Shown here piece after piece: positions 33,610 through 45,169 of a stretch of 64,000 nucleotides of DNA. The stretch spans positions 21,062,501 through 21,126,500 of the forward strand of contig NC_060114.1 in NCBI RefSeq assembly GCF_021155765.1, given 5' to 3'. Source of the stretch: Diprion similis (lineage: Eukaryota > Arthropoda > Insecta > Hymenoptera > Diprionidae). Both the position numbers and the translations under genes were made by a program. Position 1 is the stretch's first letter; each line of letters opens with the position of its first letter. A model generated the notes under the pieces. That model was not told the origin of the DNA, did not search any database, and saw nothing but the letters and a program-made list of their open reading frames with translations.

Positions 33610-36600
33610 ATGAAACCTTCGCTTCACTTCTTCCTTCTTGCTGTGTGCGTGGCGGCTGTTGCTGGGCGTCCGAGTTTGACGTCAGGTAAATATCGATCAC
33701 GATATTGCAACAAGTCTTGATTCAATTTTGGAACTTGAGGGTCCTCATGTTAAAATACATCACGTTAGCGCCACTGAAAATCTGCACGTGTTAAAATCAT
33801 AAAATGTTTTGAAAGAATTCAGCGTGTAATTTATTACATGATTTGCCTGATAAATTCGATAGAACATATCAGAAATCATATGTTAAATTTAAAACGCCCG
33901 AATCATTTACTATACTAGATCAAAAAGTTGACCATATGATTTATGATCTAGTAGATCTGATGAATCGTGCTTTTGTAATTTCTTATGTAATTTCTTATAT
34001 ATTTTATCGAATCTACAAGATAAATCATGTAATAAATCACATGCTAAATTCTTTCAAAACATTTTTTGATTCAACACGTGAACATTTTCGGTAGTCCGAA
34101 TTCATGCTACAGTTTTACATTTCACCATTTCACGTCACGAGCTGCAGTTAACTCCAAATCTATTGCTATACGGTCACGTTTTATGCACGTTAACTCGTAT
34201 CAAGATATTACGTAACCGCGTGATAAAATACAAAAGTATTAGCTACTGCTGGTGCTTGAACAAATAACTATCGTCTAAATCCATCGACAATAAGTGATTG
34301 GCAGAAAAAGGAAGCGAAAATTCAAATCGTTGGGCTAACACATTATTACTACCGATGGAAACTTATTCGGTAACAAAGAAGAGGTTTAGAATTAAGTGTC
34401 TCTGACTATGTGAAGGAAATTCAGAGGATAACAAATCGTGTATATAAAGTCCGCAAAGACCTCGAGATATATAAGAATACCAACTTTTTTTCGCAGAGGA
34501 CGTGGAGGAATCGAGTTGGCATCCAAATTCCCTGAGAACACTGGGCAGATCAGTTTCACTGGGAAAATTAGGTGTTACTGATCTTTCGAATGAAACAAGT
34601 ACGTAACATAATCACAAAAAATTGTCAGGAACGTGCGCAACTTAGTATCGGAAGATGTCCTCATGACGTCAGAGCTTGGTTGTCGCCGCCATTTTATCAC
34701 CACATAACCCAAGTTTTTCATTTTAATGAAGGCAAATGGTAATTCTTGGGTTTTCAAATGACCCTCATAAAACCACAACTGATTTCGTGTATGACTTATA
34801 TAATTTAGCGAACAATCATTGATTCGTTTTATAAATATATTACATCATTTCCTCCGAAACTGTCACACTTGTGACCTTATGTGACAATTTTCTTCACCTC
34901 GATTCGACAGCCACAGCTTACTGGTACAACGACGGGCAAACCGCGCTCAAGTCGAAAGTGAAAACCAAGCTGAACACAAACAAAGCGAAAAATGTAATCA
35001 TGTTCCTCGGCGACGGAATGTCAATTCCCACTTTAATGGCAGCTCGAACGTACCTTGGACAGCTCCATGGATACAGTGGAGAGGAACATTCTTTGCACTG
35101 GGAAACGTTTCCCTTCACTGGATTTTCCAAGGTGACAATTACTACGATCTAATACGCGTAATTTCTACGAATCAACGGGCTTCTCGTAGATTCTGCGAAA
35201 CATGGACAAGCTCAAAATCTCGGTACCTTTTAACTGCTTCCAGACCTACAATCTTAACCGGCAAGTAGCTGACTCTGCAAGTACAGCGACGGCTTACCTC
35301 TGCGGAGTTAAGACAAATAACGGGCAGCTTGGTGTCAACGGTATCGTGACTCGCGGAGATTGCGAAGCCTCGACTGACACTGCTAATCACGTGTCGTCCA
35401 TTGCCGAATGGGCTCTGAACGAAGGAAAATCGGCTGGAATTGTTACGACGACGAGGGTGACGCACGCCTCGCCCGCTGGAGCTTACGCGCACACCTCTGA
35501 TCGAAATTGGGAGACCGACGCAGACGTGACGGACGACGGATACGACGCTACAGTCTGCAAGGACATAACGACTCAGCTTGTGACTGCGTATCCTGGAAAA
35601 GACTTTCAAGTAGGTCCTTGAATTTCTCATCGATTCGATCAAGTAATGGCCGCGGTTTGACTATAAATGCGTAACTTAGTATCGGAAGATGTCCTCATGA
35701 CGTCAGAGCTTGGTTGTCGCCGCCATTTTAGCACCACGTAACTTAAGTTTTTCATTTTAATGGAGGCAAATGGTAATTCTTGGGTTTTCAAATGACCCAT
35801 GTCACATATATCAATGAAACATAATTAATAATATACCTGTTCTACTATCCACGCGTGAAATAACACGGTCTAAGGTCAGCTGTCAGCCTAGTTCATGCGT
35901 TAGTTTGATCTTTTTCCGCATCAAATGACGCATTGCAAAGTGACAATCCCAATAACGGCGAAGTTTTTCAGGTAATTTTAGGCGGTGGACGTCAAACGTT
36001 TCTCCCGACCGCAACCGTCGACGATGAAGGTAGTTACGGTCAAAGGGAAGATGGCGTCGATTTGATCGAGACCTGGAAGCAGGACAAGGCTGATCGCAAC
36101 AGCTCGTACAGTTACGTCTGGAACCGAAGTGGCCTCCGGACCGTAATAGACAATCCCGACGACGTCGACTACGTCTTGGGACTCTTCGAGAGTTCCCACT
36201 GTCAGTACCACCTGGAATCGACCCCCGAAACTGAGCCGACTCTCGCAGAAATGACGGAAGCAGCCATAAAGATCCTACGGAAGAACGAAAACGGGTACTT
36301 CCTCTTCGTGGAGGGTACGTGGCAGGGTGCGAATTCCGTCGTGACGGAGTGAGAGAGTAGACTAGGTACTGATTCCTGCTTGCAATCCTAACAGGTGGCC
36401 GTATTGATCATGCCCATCATTCGTCGTATGCGCACCTTGCCTTGGACGAAACGGTGGAAATGGCGGCCGCAGTTCGCCTTGCGGACGAGCTGACCGAAGA
36501 AAGCGACACTCTTATTGTCGTGACATCAGATCACGCACACGTAATGAGTATATCCGGATACCCAAGTCGCGGAAACGATATTCTCGGGGTCGCCGATACT

Positions 36601-37172
36601 AGTGGAGTTGACAATCTTCCCTACACAACGCTGAGCTACGCCAACGGTCCTGGATACAAAACGCCATCCAATAGTACCCGATACGACATCTCTGACGACG
36701 ATTTGAGTAAGACGTTTTCCTTTTTGAGATGTTGTCACATACTCGTACGTTGTAACCAAAAAATTCGATCTTGACATTTGTCGAATATTTGTTGGTATCA
36801 ATCTAATACTACTTGTCAATCTGACACTATCTCACGTTCAAGTTCCGAATTGACCACAAAAATTGTTCTATAGTAGTGGACACCGGCTACTATTGGTCAA
36901 TTTTGACTCCGTCATTTTGTACGCTGATGAAATTAGCTATGTCGACAAGTTGTTTTCAATCGTTTTTGATCACAAACCTTGCAGCTCTTCTGAGGTACGA
37001 ATACCCTGCGACCGTTCCACTGTCTTCGGAAACTCACGGCGGAGACGACGTGGCGATATTTGCTCGTGGTCCGTGGTCCCACCTGTTTTCCGGTACACTA
37101 GAGCAAAGCAGCATTGCGCACTTCATGGCGTACGCAGCCTGCATTGGTTCAGGTCTCACGGCTTGCACGTGA
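33610..37172 (+). CDS. Alkaline phosphatase, secreted-type, copy 1
   Basis: Seven exons: 33610-33685, 34497-34598, 34911-35131, 35244-35609, 35972-36314, 36395-36706 and 36985-37172, total 1608 nt, 535 residues. The enzyme hydrolyses phosphate monoesters at alkaline pH using two zinc ions and one magnesium. A signal peptide is clear ([19 protein letters not shown]). Metal ligands and the nucleophile are all present: D94 in MFLGDGMS, S144 in [21 protein letters not shown]369 and D374/H378 in [12 protein letters not shown]415/H416 in TSDHAHVM, and H491 in SETHGGDD. The protein ends [11 protein letters not shown] with no hydrophobic C-terminal tail. A GPI anchor, usual for insect membrane alkaline phosphatases, is therefore not predicted. 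Its tandem partner follows 1.5 kb downstream. Introns 1, 2 and 4 contain repeat elements. Confidence 0.93.
33774..34091. mobile_element. Palindromic MITE-like element in alkaline phosphatase 1 intron 1
   Basis: Left arm begins CTGAAAATCTGCACGTGTT and right arm ends AACACGTGAACATTTTCGG. The arms pair over about 85 bp (shared core AAAATGTTTTGAAAGAATT and ATTTATTACATGAT). It is 318 bp long, AT-rich and non-coding. Confidence 0.75.
34628..34770 (+). mobile_element. Dispersed repeat X, copy 2 (truncated)
   Basis: Matches copy 3 (35669 onward) closely from AACTTAGTATCGGAAG through GGTTTTCAAATGACCC, then the similarity stops. It lies in alkaline phosphatase 1 intron 2, about 140 bp before exon 3. 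Confidence 0.8.
35669..35953 (+). mobile_element. Dispersed repeat X, copy 3 (full length)
   Basis: About 285 bp, from AACTTAGTATCGGAAG to GTGACAATCCCAAT. It fills most of alkaline phosphatase 1 intron 4 (362 bp). The matching intron of the tandem copy is only 68 bp. The element ends about 18 bp before exon 5. Confidence 0.85.
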
Positions 37173-37316
37173 TGCTAGTTGACACGGCCGTTGTCCCAGC
37201 ATCTGAGGATCTGAAGACTGAACACGGATGACACAAAGTCCTTGCATTTTATACCCTTAAATGTGTTGTTGTCGTATTTAACGAGTGTGAAAAAATCAAG
37301 TCATTATGGTTTCTGA

Positions 37317-37322
37317 AATAAA
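37317..37322 (+). terminator. Poly(A) signal of alkaline phosphatase 1
   Basis: AATAAA 145 bp after the stop codon. Confidence 0.65.
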
Positions 37323-37941
37323 GAATAATTCGACAATTATATAATAACCATATTACTTTCCCAAGTACCTTCCATGATACATATTCTCATTAGTTACTTA
37401 CGTTTGATCTACTCCTGTGCAAGAAACTTGAAAATGGCGTGTTACAAAATCCTTATTAATTGTCGAATTTTATCTTGAAAACTAATCGGTGCAGTGATCT
37501 AACGCATGATTACCACTTAAAAGTATTATCGCGGTTGAATTACACGTAGCAGAAATCTTTCAGGTTGATTAACTTTTCAAGATAATCAGTAGCAGAGCAT
37601 ATAATTCACTGGAAATAATTTAGCCGAAAACGTGACACTTACGACCCGTAAAAATGTCACAACTGTAACGTTTTTATGTGAGTAAATAAATTAATCGCTT
37701 CAAATTATCAGGTTGTTATATTATGCATGCTTATTGATGTTTTGGCTCAGCAGTGAACTGTTGATATTTTGAATCTCCCAGGTCCACGTGAATTCGGTTT
37801 TGGTTTACGCGATTGCGCGAAAGACTGCGTAACATTTTTAACGGAAAAAGTTATTCAGTAATAAATAAAAAATGGAATCCTTCGTAGGATGCGAAAATTC
37901 GTTGAGGATTAATTAAAACAGATTTGAGACGAGCTGTATAA

Positions 37942-38150
37942 GGTAAGTGTACCAATTATTGACCATTTTTGGTTGTATATGTTTGATCCTTAGTTCTAAA
38001 ATTACCAAAAAATAATTTTCTAGTCTCTAACCTTTTAGCAATTGGTTTTAGTCATCGAGAAATTCACAATTAGTGTCGTCAATGTATAATTTCGGAAAAT
38101 AAAAGGGTCAATAATTGGGTATAAACGTGTCAACAACTGGTACACTTACT
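37942..38150 (+). mobile_element. TTAA-flanked MITE, copy 1
   Basis: Ends GGTAAGTGTACCAATTATTG and CAACTGGTACACTTACT are inverted repeats. It is flanked by ATAA (left) and TTAA (right). The reverse-complement copy is at 59194-59423. TTAA target sites point to the piggyBac superfamily. Confidence 0.75.
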
Positions 38151-38638
38151 TTAATTATGCTAGATCCTTTTGGACCTTTTATTGATGTGTCACCCGTTAA
38201 ACAGAAGCAAGAGTAGGTATAAAATATGTTATCATATGTGCCGAATATTCGCACTTCACCTATATATAAACTTTCAATCGACAACGGAGTCCACATCCCA
38301 CTGAATATACTAATCTCCGTCTCTCTACAATACTGATGTCAAATTACGATTTCAGCGTATTTATCAATCGTACATTGAGGATTATTTCTTATTAGGTAAT
38401 TCTGTGATGTACGGACGTTAACATGTTGCGTATATCTGATGACAGATAACAGTTGGCAATATGAATCTAACTTTGCTTCGGGGCGAAGTGGGTAGCCGTG
38501 TAGGCTTATAAGTATAAGTTCTTCGAGGTAGTAGCCTTTTAGCAGTGAGATTTTTGCCGTCAAGTGCTTGGTTGTGGTAGCATCAGTTCTCCGTCGCTAC
38601 TGCAGTTCTTGGCGATCGATCCTTGCTCTTTGGTCACC

Positions 38639-41600
38639 ATGACGTTACTGCTGCACATCCTACCGGTTGCCGTGATCATAGCGGTGGTAGCTGGTCGACC
38701 GGAAATATCCCGAGGTGAATATGCTCCCAATATCAACATGCGATCAAAAAGGTGTCATCGATTTGATTCTGAGGAAAAATTGCACTTTAAGTTGTATCCA
38801 AATCAAGTCTTCTTTTAGTTAAGAGATAGATTTGTGACTTGAATATATGTGAAGTGGGTAAAGAGACTGCGATTGTGATAAGGGATTATAGAAGAAGAAA
38901 CGTTGATTTTTTTTTTTTTAAACAATACTGCAGACCGCAACTGATCATGACAAAGAAAACGTTTAATATTTGGTATAGCAAAGGCTTTTCCATCGAATAA
39001 TTTGGTCTGTGCGGGTTCGAGACATTCTTGAATCAGAATACCTTCTGGCAATCGTATGCTTTACAGTCTGTAACATCTCTGATAACCCTCTTCACGATAT
39101 CTCAGTGCTTCAGTTTTTCACCCATCCGCATTTATCGATTAAAACGTCAACCACTCAACGTCGTTCCAAAGGTTGCATGATGGATATAATTCATCAAACA
39201 TCCATTGGACTTCTGCAATATGACGCGATATAAATTTTCGAAAGTGATGATCGTCTCATACGTTATTAGATCTTAAATCTTGATGGTGTTGTACTAACGA
39301 TTATTTTGGTTGGAAATTGTAATTAAAGTTTATCGCACCAATTATAGATATCAATAGGTATCCTTTATGCGATGGGTAAGCTATCATGATTAAGACTGTG
39401 CAAAATTATCTTTCTCTGCTAGCGGACATAGAAGAAGCCTATTGGCATGAGACTGGCAAATACACTACTGGGCGATCGCTGGACAGATCTGGATCACAGA
39501 CAAGTCGAAGTTTAGCTGATCTGGAGGATGAAACCAGTAAGACTTATTTGCGATGAATTTACTCTGAGAACACCTTGCTATTTTGTGGCAAAATGTTGTA
39601 AATGGCCAAGATGTTTAGAAATTTCACAGTGAAATTCACGACTTTCTAAGTTTAGTATGCCAATCTCTAAGGAATTGTGACTTCGATGCCATATGAGATA
39701 TAATTTACAGCCTCAACTTACTGGAATCACTTGGCGCAGTCCACGTTAAAAGCGAAAACAACATTACGTCAGAATACGAATCGCGCTAAAAATATCATCA
39801 TGTTCCTTGGAGACGGCATGTCCATTCCCACTTTGACGGCTGCGCGAACGTACCTTGGGCAGCTGAAGGGTGGAACTGGAGAAGAGGATGAATTGCACTG
39901 GGAATCATTTCCCTACAGTGGACTTTCCAAGGTATAGCTAAAGTTCGTTTTAAGCATCAGTGGATTCACTCGAGGTTCGCTGGAAGGTGTGGCAAAGTTT
40001 ATTATATACATACTGAAACAACTTTGTTCGTAGACCTACTGCGTGGATTCACAAGTTGCTGATTCCGCCTGTTCAGCAACGGCTTATCTCACCGGAGTGA
40101 AGACGAACGATGCAGTGATCGGCTTGACCGCTGCAGTGCCCTACGGAGATTGCGAGGCCATGACCAATACCAGCAACCACTTATCGTCCATTGCCCAGTG
40201 GGCTTTGGAGGGAGGAAAATCAGCCGGGATTGTGACCACGGCCAGAGTAACGCACGCTTCGCCGTCAGGCGCGTACGCAAGAACCGCTAACAGAGATTGG
40301 GAGTCCGACGCTGACGTAAATGATGACGGCTTCAACGCCTCGGTCTGTCTGGACATTGCGACTCAGCTCATCACGACATACCCTGGCCAAGATTTCCAGG
40401 TACCTACACAGTCAGAACGTTGAGTTGTCTCTTAACCAGGGAATGTGCGAATCAGTAATTAACGCAGGTAATCCTGGGTGGTGGACGTCGTGAATTCCTC
40501 CCGGACACAACCGTCGACGACGAGGGCGGTTACGGGAACAGAGAAGACGGCGTCGATCTTATCGAGACCTGGAAGCAGGACAAAGCTGATCGCGACAGCT
40601 CGTACAGTTACGTTTGGAATCGAAAAGGACTCCGACAGATCATCGACAACCCCGACGATGTTGACTACGTTCTAGGGCTGTTCGAGAGCAGTCACTGCCA
40701 GTATCAATTGGAGGCGGATCCAGTAACGGAACCGACTCTCACCGAGATGACAGAAGCGGCGATAAAGATTCTGCAGAAAAACAGCAACGGGTATTTCCTC
40801 TTCGTCGAAGGCAAGTCATGGGCACGATTCGTTTTAGAGTTGCGCAATTCTGGATCGATCCACTCAAGAATCGATCTTTTAGGTTCAGAGAACTGATCTT
40901 TTGTATCGATACTTCCCCAATCGATTTTTCATAGAATTGTTTCTAAGTCTGTAAGAATTAAATCCGATTCTCAAAATCTTCAATTAGAAAAGAGTGTGGA
41001 AAATTTATGTTGGCGTTTTATATTTTACCAGCGAATCAGGCTTAAAATTTCAAAAAAATCGTCCAATTGTCAACGTGGAATGAATCTAAAGCTTCCTTCT
41101 TATTGGGTCTTTTAAAGATCGATCTTTTGTATCCGATTTTTCGGCTGAATCGATTCTGAAAAACATCCCTAATTCGTTTGACAGAATTTCCGAAAAAATG
41201 CATAATCATTACGGTTCCTTCATTTTTGCATGATTCAAATCCGGACAGGAGGTCGCATAGATCACGCCCATCACAGCACCTACACTCGCTTGGCTTTGGC
41301 TGAGACGGTGGAACTCGCGTCGGCCGTTCGTCTTGCCGACGAAATGACGGACGAGAGTGACACCCTGATTCTCGTGACAGCCGACCACGCGCACGTCATG
41401 AGTTTATCAGGATATCCAGTGCGCGGTAACGACATCCTGGGACTATCTGGCATCAATGGCGAGGATGGTCTGCCCTACACGACACTCAGCTACGCAAACG
41501 GGCCTGGATACAAAACGCCTTCGAACAGCACCCGCTACGACCTTTCGGAAGACGACTTTAGTAAGTATTAGCTGTTCTGCTTCGCTTTGTTCGCGTTTCC

Positions 41601-42104
41601 GCTGCCTTGGTGAAAATGATTTCTACGACTCTCCACGAATTTTTATAAAAATTGGGACATTTCGTACAATTACTGGCAAAAAAAATTGTTTTTACATTTT
41701 CATGAAAATTTTTATTTCTTCAGTGTAAAAAATTTACAAGCTAATACAATTTTTAACGAAAATTAACAATACTTTATGAAAAACTGTGCATATTTACAAC
41801 TTTCTAAGACATAATACGAAATTTTTCCAAGTTCTGTAAAAATTCGTAGTAGTAGAAATTTTCACCAAAGTGATCATGTCGCCTTGATATCGTTGTAATG
41901 TTTTGTCACCTTGCAGCTTACGCAAGATACGAATATCCCACAATGGTTCCACTCAATTCGGAAACCCATGGCGGAGATGACGTTGCCATCTTCACTCGTG
42001 GCCCATGGTCGCATCTCTTCTCCGGAACTCTGGAACAGAACAACATTCCTCACTTCATGGCGTACGCCGCTTGTATAGGCAGCGGCCTCACAGCGTGCAC
42101 GTGA
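38639..42104 (+). CDS. Alkaline phosphatase, secreted-type, copy 2
   Basis: Seven exons: 38639-38714, 39423-39536, 39711-39931, 40034-40399, 40468-40810, 41249-41560 and 41917-42104, total 1620 nt, 539 residues. Six of seven exon lengths and all intron phases equal those of copy 1; only exon 2 differs (114 against 102 nt). Signal peptide [19 protein letters not shown]. Catalytic set intact: D98, S148 in [12 protein letters not shown]373, D378/H382 in [12 protein letters not shown]419/H420 in TADHAHVM, and H495 in SETHGGDD. It likewise ends [11 protein letters not shown] with no GPI-type tail. Intron 5 uses a GC donor (GAAG|GCAAGT) joined to ACAG, the only join that restores the metal-binding motif. 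The exon 4 active-site segment has CS where copy 1 has ST. Confidence 0.93.
41605..41871. mobile_element. Palindromic element in alkaline phosphatase 2 intron 6
   Basis: The left arm CTTGGTGAAAATGATTTCTA and right arm TAGAAATTTTCACCAAAG pair. The match continues inward through CGAATTTTTA and ATTTCGTA, giving about 60-bp arms. It fills most of the intron. Confidence 0.65.
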
Positions 42105-42149
42105 TACCTTCAGGCGTTACGGCGTGATCCGTAATCATCTCGGAATATT

Positions 42150-42155
42150 AATAAA
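42150..42155 (+). terminator. Poly(A) signal of alkaline phosphatase 2
   Basis: AATAAA 46 bp after the stop codon. Confidence 0.7.
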
Positions 42156-42284
42156 AACTGTTTTTTATCAAGCCAAATGTTAAATTGAATTAACCAGTCG
42201 AAGGACCCACCGTTTCCTACCCGATCCTCTGCAGAAAATGTCGAAATCGCTTCTGCACAACCGAGCGCAATTTCATGTATACCT

Positions 42285-42840
42285 TTGGGTTAACCTCAAA
42301 AAGGTCATTTTTGAATTTCGACCGGCTCGCCCCCCAAAATCAGATTCAGTTATTTAAAAAATAATTCCCTCATTTTTTCAGATTCTTATCGCAACTCTAA
42401 TCCATGCCCCAAAGAGAATAGATTTCATTCAACCCTTTCAGGGGCACATCAAATCTACTGAACGGATTTAGATGAAATTTGGTATAAGAGGGTTTTTTGA
42501 GACGCTAATTAGGAATCTGAACTGAAAATTTGAAAATTCAACGTGGCGTATCCAACATGATGGATCAAAACCTCAAAAGTCACTCGATATTGGCATATGT
42601 GGATCTACCACTTCGAATTTTCAATTTTTGAGTTCAGATTCGTAATCAGCGATGTAAATCCGTTTGGTAAATTTCATGTGCCCCTGTAGGGTTGAATGGA
42701 ATCCATCCTCTTTGGGGCACGGATTAGAGTTGAGATGAAAATCTGAAAAAATTAAGGGATTATTTTTCGATTATCTGGATCCGATTTGGGGAGTGAGCCG
42801 GTCGAATTCAAAAATGACCTTTTTAAGATCCTCCGGCCCT
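42285..42840. mobile_element. Large foldback element (about 555 bp)
   Basis: Two arms of roughly 240 bp are inverted copies: AAAAAGGTCATTTTTGAATT with GACCGGCTCGCC on the left, and AATTCAAAAATGACCTTTTT with GAGCCGGTC on the right. Matching inner blocks follow (TGCCCCAAAGAG with CTCTTTGGGGCA; CAACCCTTTCAGGGGCAC with GTGCCCCTGTAGGGTTG). The loop is near 42560. It is non-coding and shares CAGATTCGTAATCAGCGA with the element in the 56799-57113 intron. Confidence 0.8.
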
Positions 42841-45169
42841 AGTATACCTATTATATACCTATATTCCATATAATTTTTTCAAGTTCCGCGAATTGTGCAG
42901 ATTGTAGATTTTCAGTAAACATGATATTAACGACAGTGTAGCTATAACGAGTACAACGGATATTATACAATGACATGAGTATCTCTCCACGATAAATAAC
43001 AAAAGGCTCTCGTGGTCATGGGAAATAGCCATGAATGTCAGAGGTTTTTTGATTCGTTCCTCAGAAACGAGGTATGAATTATTAATACGTTTTTGCCTAA
43101 ATTAAAAAAAAAAAAAAAATTTCCTCAACTAAATCAGGAGAGTCGGAAGTACTGCAGACTTTATTATCATTCTCGTTTATCGCTATTTCATACTGCGCGA
43201 ATTCATCACAAAACATTGTTGAATCAGTCTTCTCATCGTGGGATACAAATGAAAAACGTCTAGCCTCAATTGTACATCAAAGAGTGAATATTTATCACTC
43301 GATCGTTCCACCGAGATGGGTATATATCGGTGAATAGAAGTTGTTTGTTCGAGATAAATTGCAGTTAAAAAGAAAAATGACGTAGGTAGCACTTATATCG
43401 ACAATGGTTAACAATACCGCGACGTTGATATCGGAGATCATAATATGTATTGTTGGGAATATCTGATTCGCAAAATATTTTCTCATAGTTACGAGAAAAA
43501 GAAACAGCCAGTGCGACAGCCATTTTTCACGATTGGGGAATTCCTAACACACGATTTCCGTCTATGCATTCTGTTAAAGCAACCTTCAGACTATAATTCC
43601 TCTGAATGACGTTGAATTCACGCTTGCTCTGTACTCGCAATTTTTCAACATTCCTCCGTATCCTCGACGCGCGGTGTCTCAATAACGTGCGAAAGTGAGA
43701 GTGACAGTGAGAGTAAGATAATGCTTTGTGGCGTTCCGTGTCGTGCCTTTCCATGCAAGGTTCAAATCGCTGAGTTATGTATACCTCAGACGTACACATT
43801 ATACACCGCGATGCATTCTACACGATGCCGCACTCTGCACAGCTGATGTAAATGCACCTGCTTGTACTGCAATCGTTGCGTGATTTCGGATCCACGTAAC
43901 GTCGTTTAAGAGCCAGTTATACATTCTCGTCTCCAGTCTCAAGTGGTATACAACAAACAGATTGATCCGTCTTTCTCAGCGATTGATGCAGTCGGACGGA
44001 AATCGGTAGTCTGAATGTATTCTGGGATTATAACTGACGTCATGCGTGTCGAGTTCGCGGAATAGTCGAAGACCTTTACTCACATGGGGATAACCTCGAG
44101 CTGGATCTAACTTTTAAGAATCGATACCGGATTTTACTCGAACGTTGTACGGATATATTTGCACCATAAGTTTGACATTTAGTTGAATTCAAAAAGCTAA
44201 ATCAGATCCAACAGACGCAGGCACATAATTCAGGAATGTGGAGCTCAATGCACTCGATATTTTCATTCGATGAACGTATTTGTATGGCGTCTGCGAAACT
44301 TTCTCATTTTTAATCAACGAACGATGGATTATAGTGTTACATGAATACGTATCGATTTATCCGGATTCGATTCGTTCGAATGTATGACAAAAAGTAAATA
44401 AGAAAGTGTGAAAGACTCGCTCCACTTCGACATCTATGTGAGAGACAGTAGGTATGTAGCTAGGTATACCAGAGTTCGGTGAATTGGACCATAACAATTT
44501 CGATATAATTCAGCAATTTTCATCTTTTCAGAGAAAATTTAAAAAATATTTCACATCTCCGCGGTCAAGTTATAACATCGTTGCTATAAAAAAAAAAAAA
44601 ACATAAATATTACGATTCATTGGCAGACGTTACCGTTAATAATGGTACTGAAGTCTGCAACGCCACGAGCAAGTGAACGAGCCCGAAAAGAATGAGCCTG
44701 CAATTAAACTTTTTTTCCTCGAACCATGGCGCACACTGATTCAGCGATGCTGCGGCAAAAGGGGAACTTCCCAAAACCTAAACGTTCCCGCGAACCACAT
44801 TCTGGACGAAGCAAAGGGGGAAAAAACCGATTGCGACAAAAAATATCCGGTGGTAGCCGAATAGCTGAGGTCAGAGAGGCGAAGTACAACTATCCCTACT
44901 TCGTAACGAACGATGTTAAACTTTTCCAACTGGTGATCACCGACAGGCAGTAAGTGGCCCGACTTCGGCAGAACAGCACCTGCAGATCTCCTCCTCCTTC
45001 GCTGCTGTCCATCTGCTCCCGTAAATCCCGCGGAAAGCAGCATATCACCCTGTAGTGGTCCATAGTCGGTTGGTTTTGATTCCGGGGATTATGCTCACGC
45101 CGATGTCTACCCGCATTTGAATCGCTAGACTTGGGCTGGTGTAGCAACTGGGACTAATCCGTGGGCAGG
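42841..45169. other. Intergenic region before the transporter cluster
   Basis: No gene is supported. Poly-A runs are near 43104 and 44588. Transcription of the first transporter probably starts in the right part of this region. Short frames near 44700-45040 on both strands have no domain support. Confidence 0.5.

Larger units (their letters stand above)
37173..38638. other. Spacer between the two alkaline phosphatase genes
   Basis: Contains the 3' UTR of copy 1, one TTAA-flanked inverted-repeat element (37942-38150) and the promoter of copy 2. A TATA-like TATATATAAACT near 38259-38270 is more than 350 bp from the ATG. No other gene is seen. Confidence 0.5.

Noticed and set aside
34118-34200. 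Possible extra exon in alkaline phosphatase intron 1
   Set aside because: No frame with family similarity between the foldback element and exon 2, and the joined exons already keep phase with the paralogue.
44726-44953. 75-codon frame upstream of transporter A
   Set aside because: No recognisable domain, overlaps open frames on the other strand, and lies in what is probably non-coding upstream DNA.
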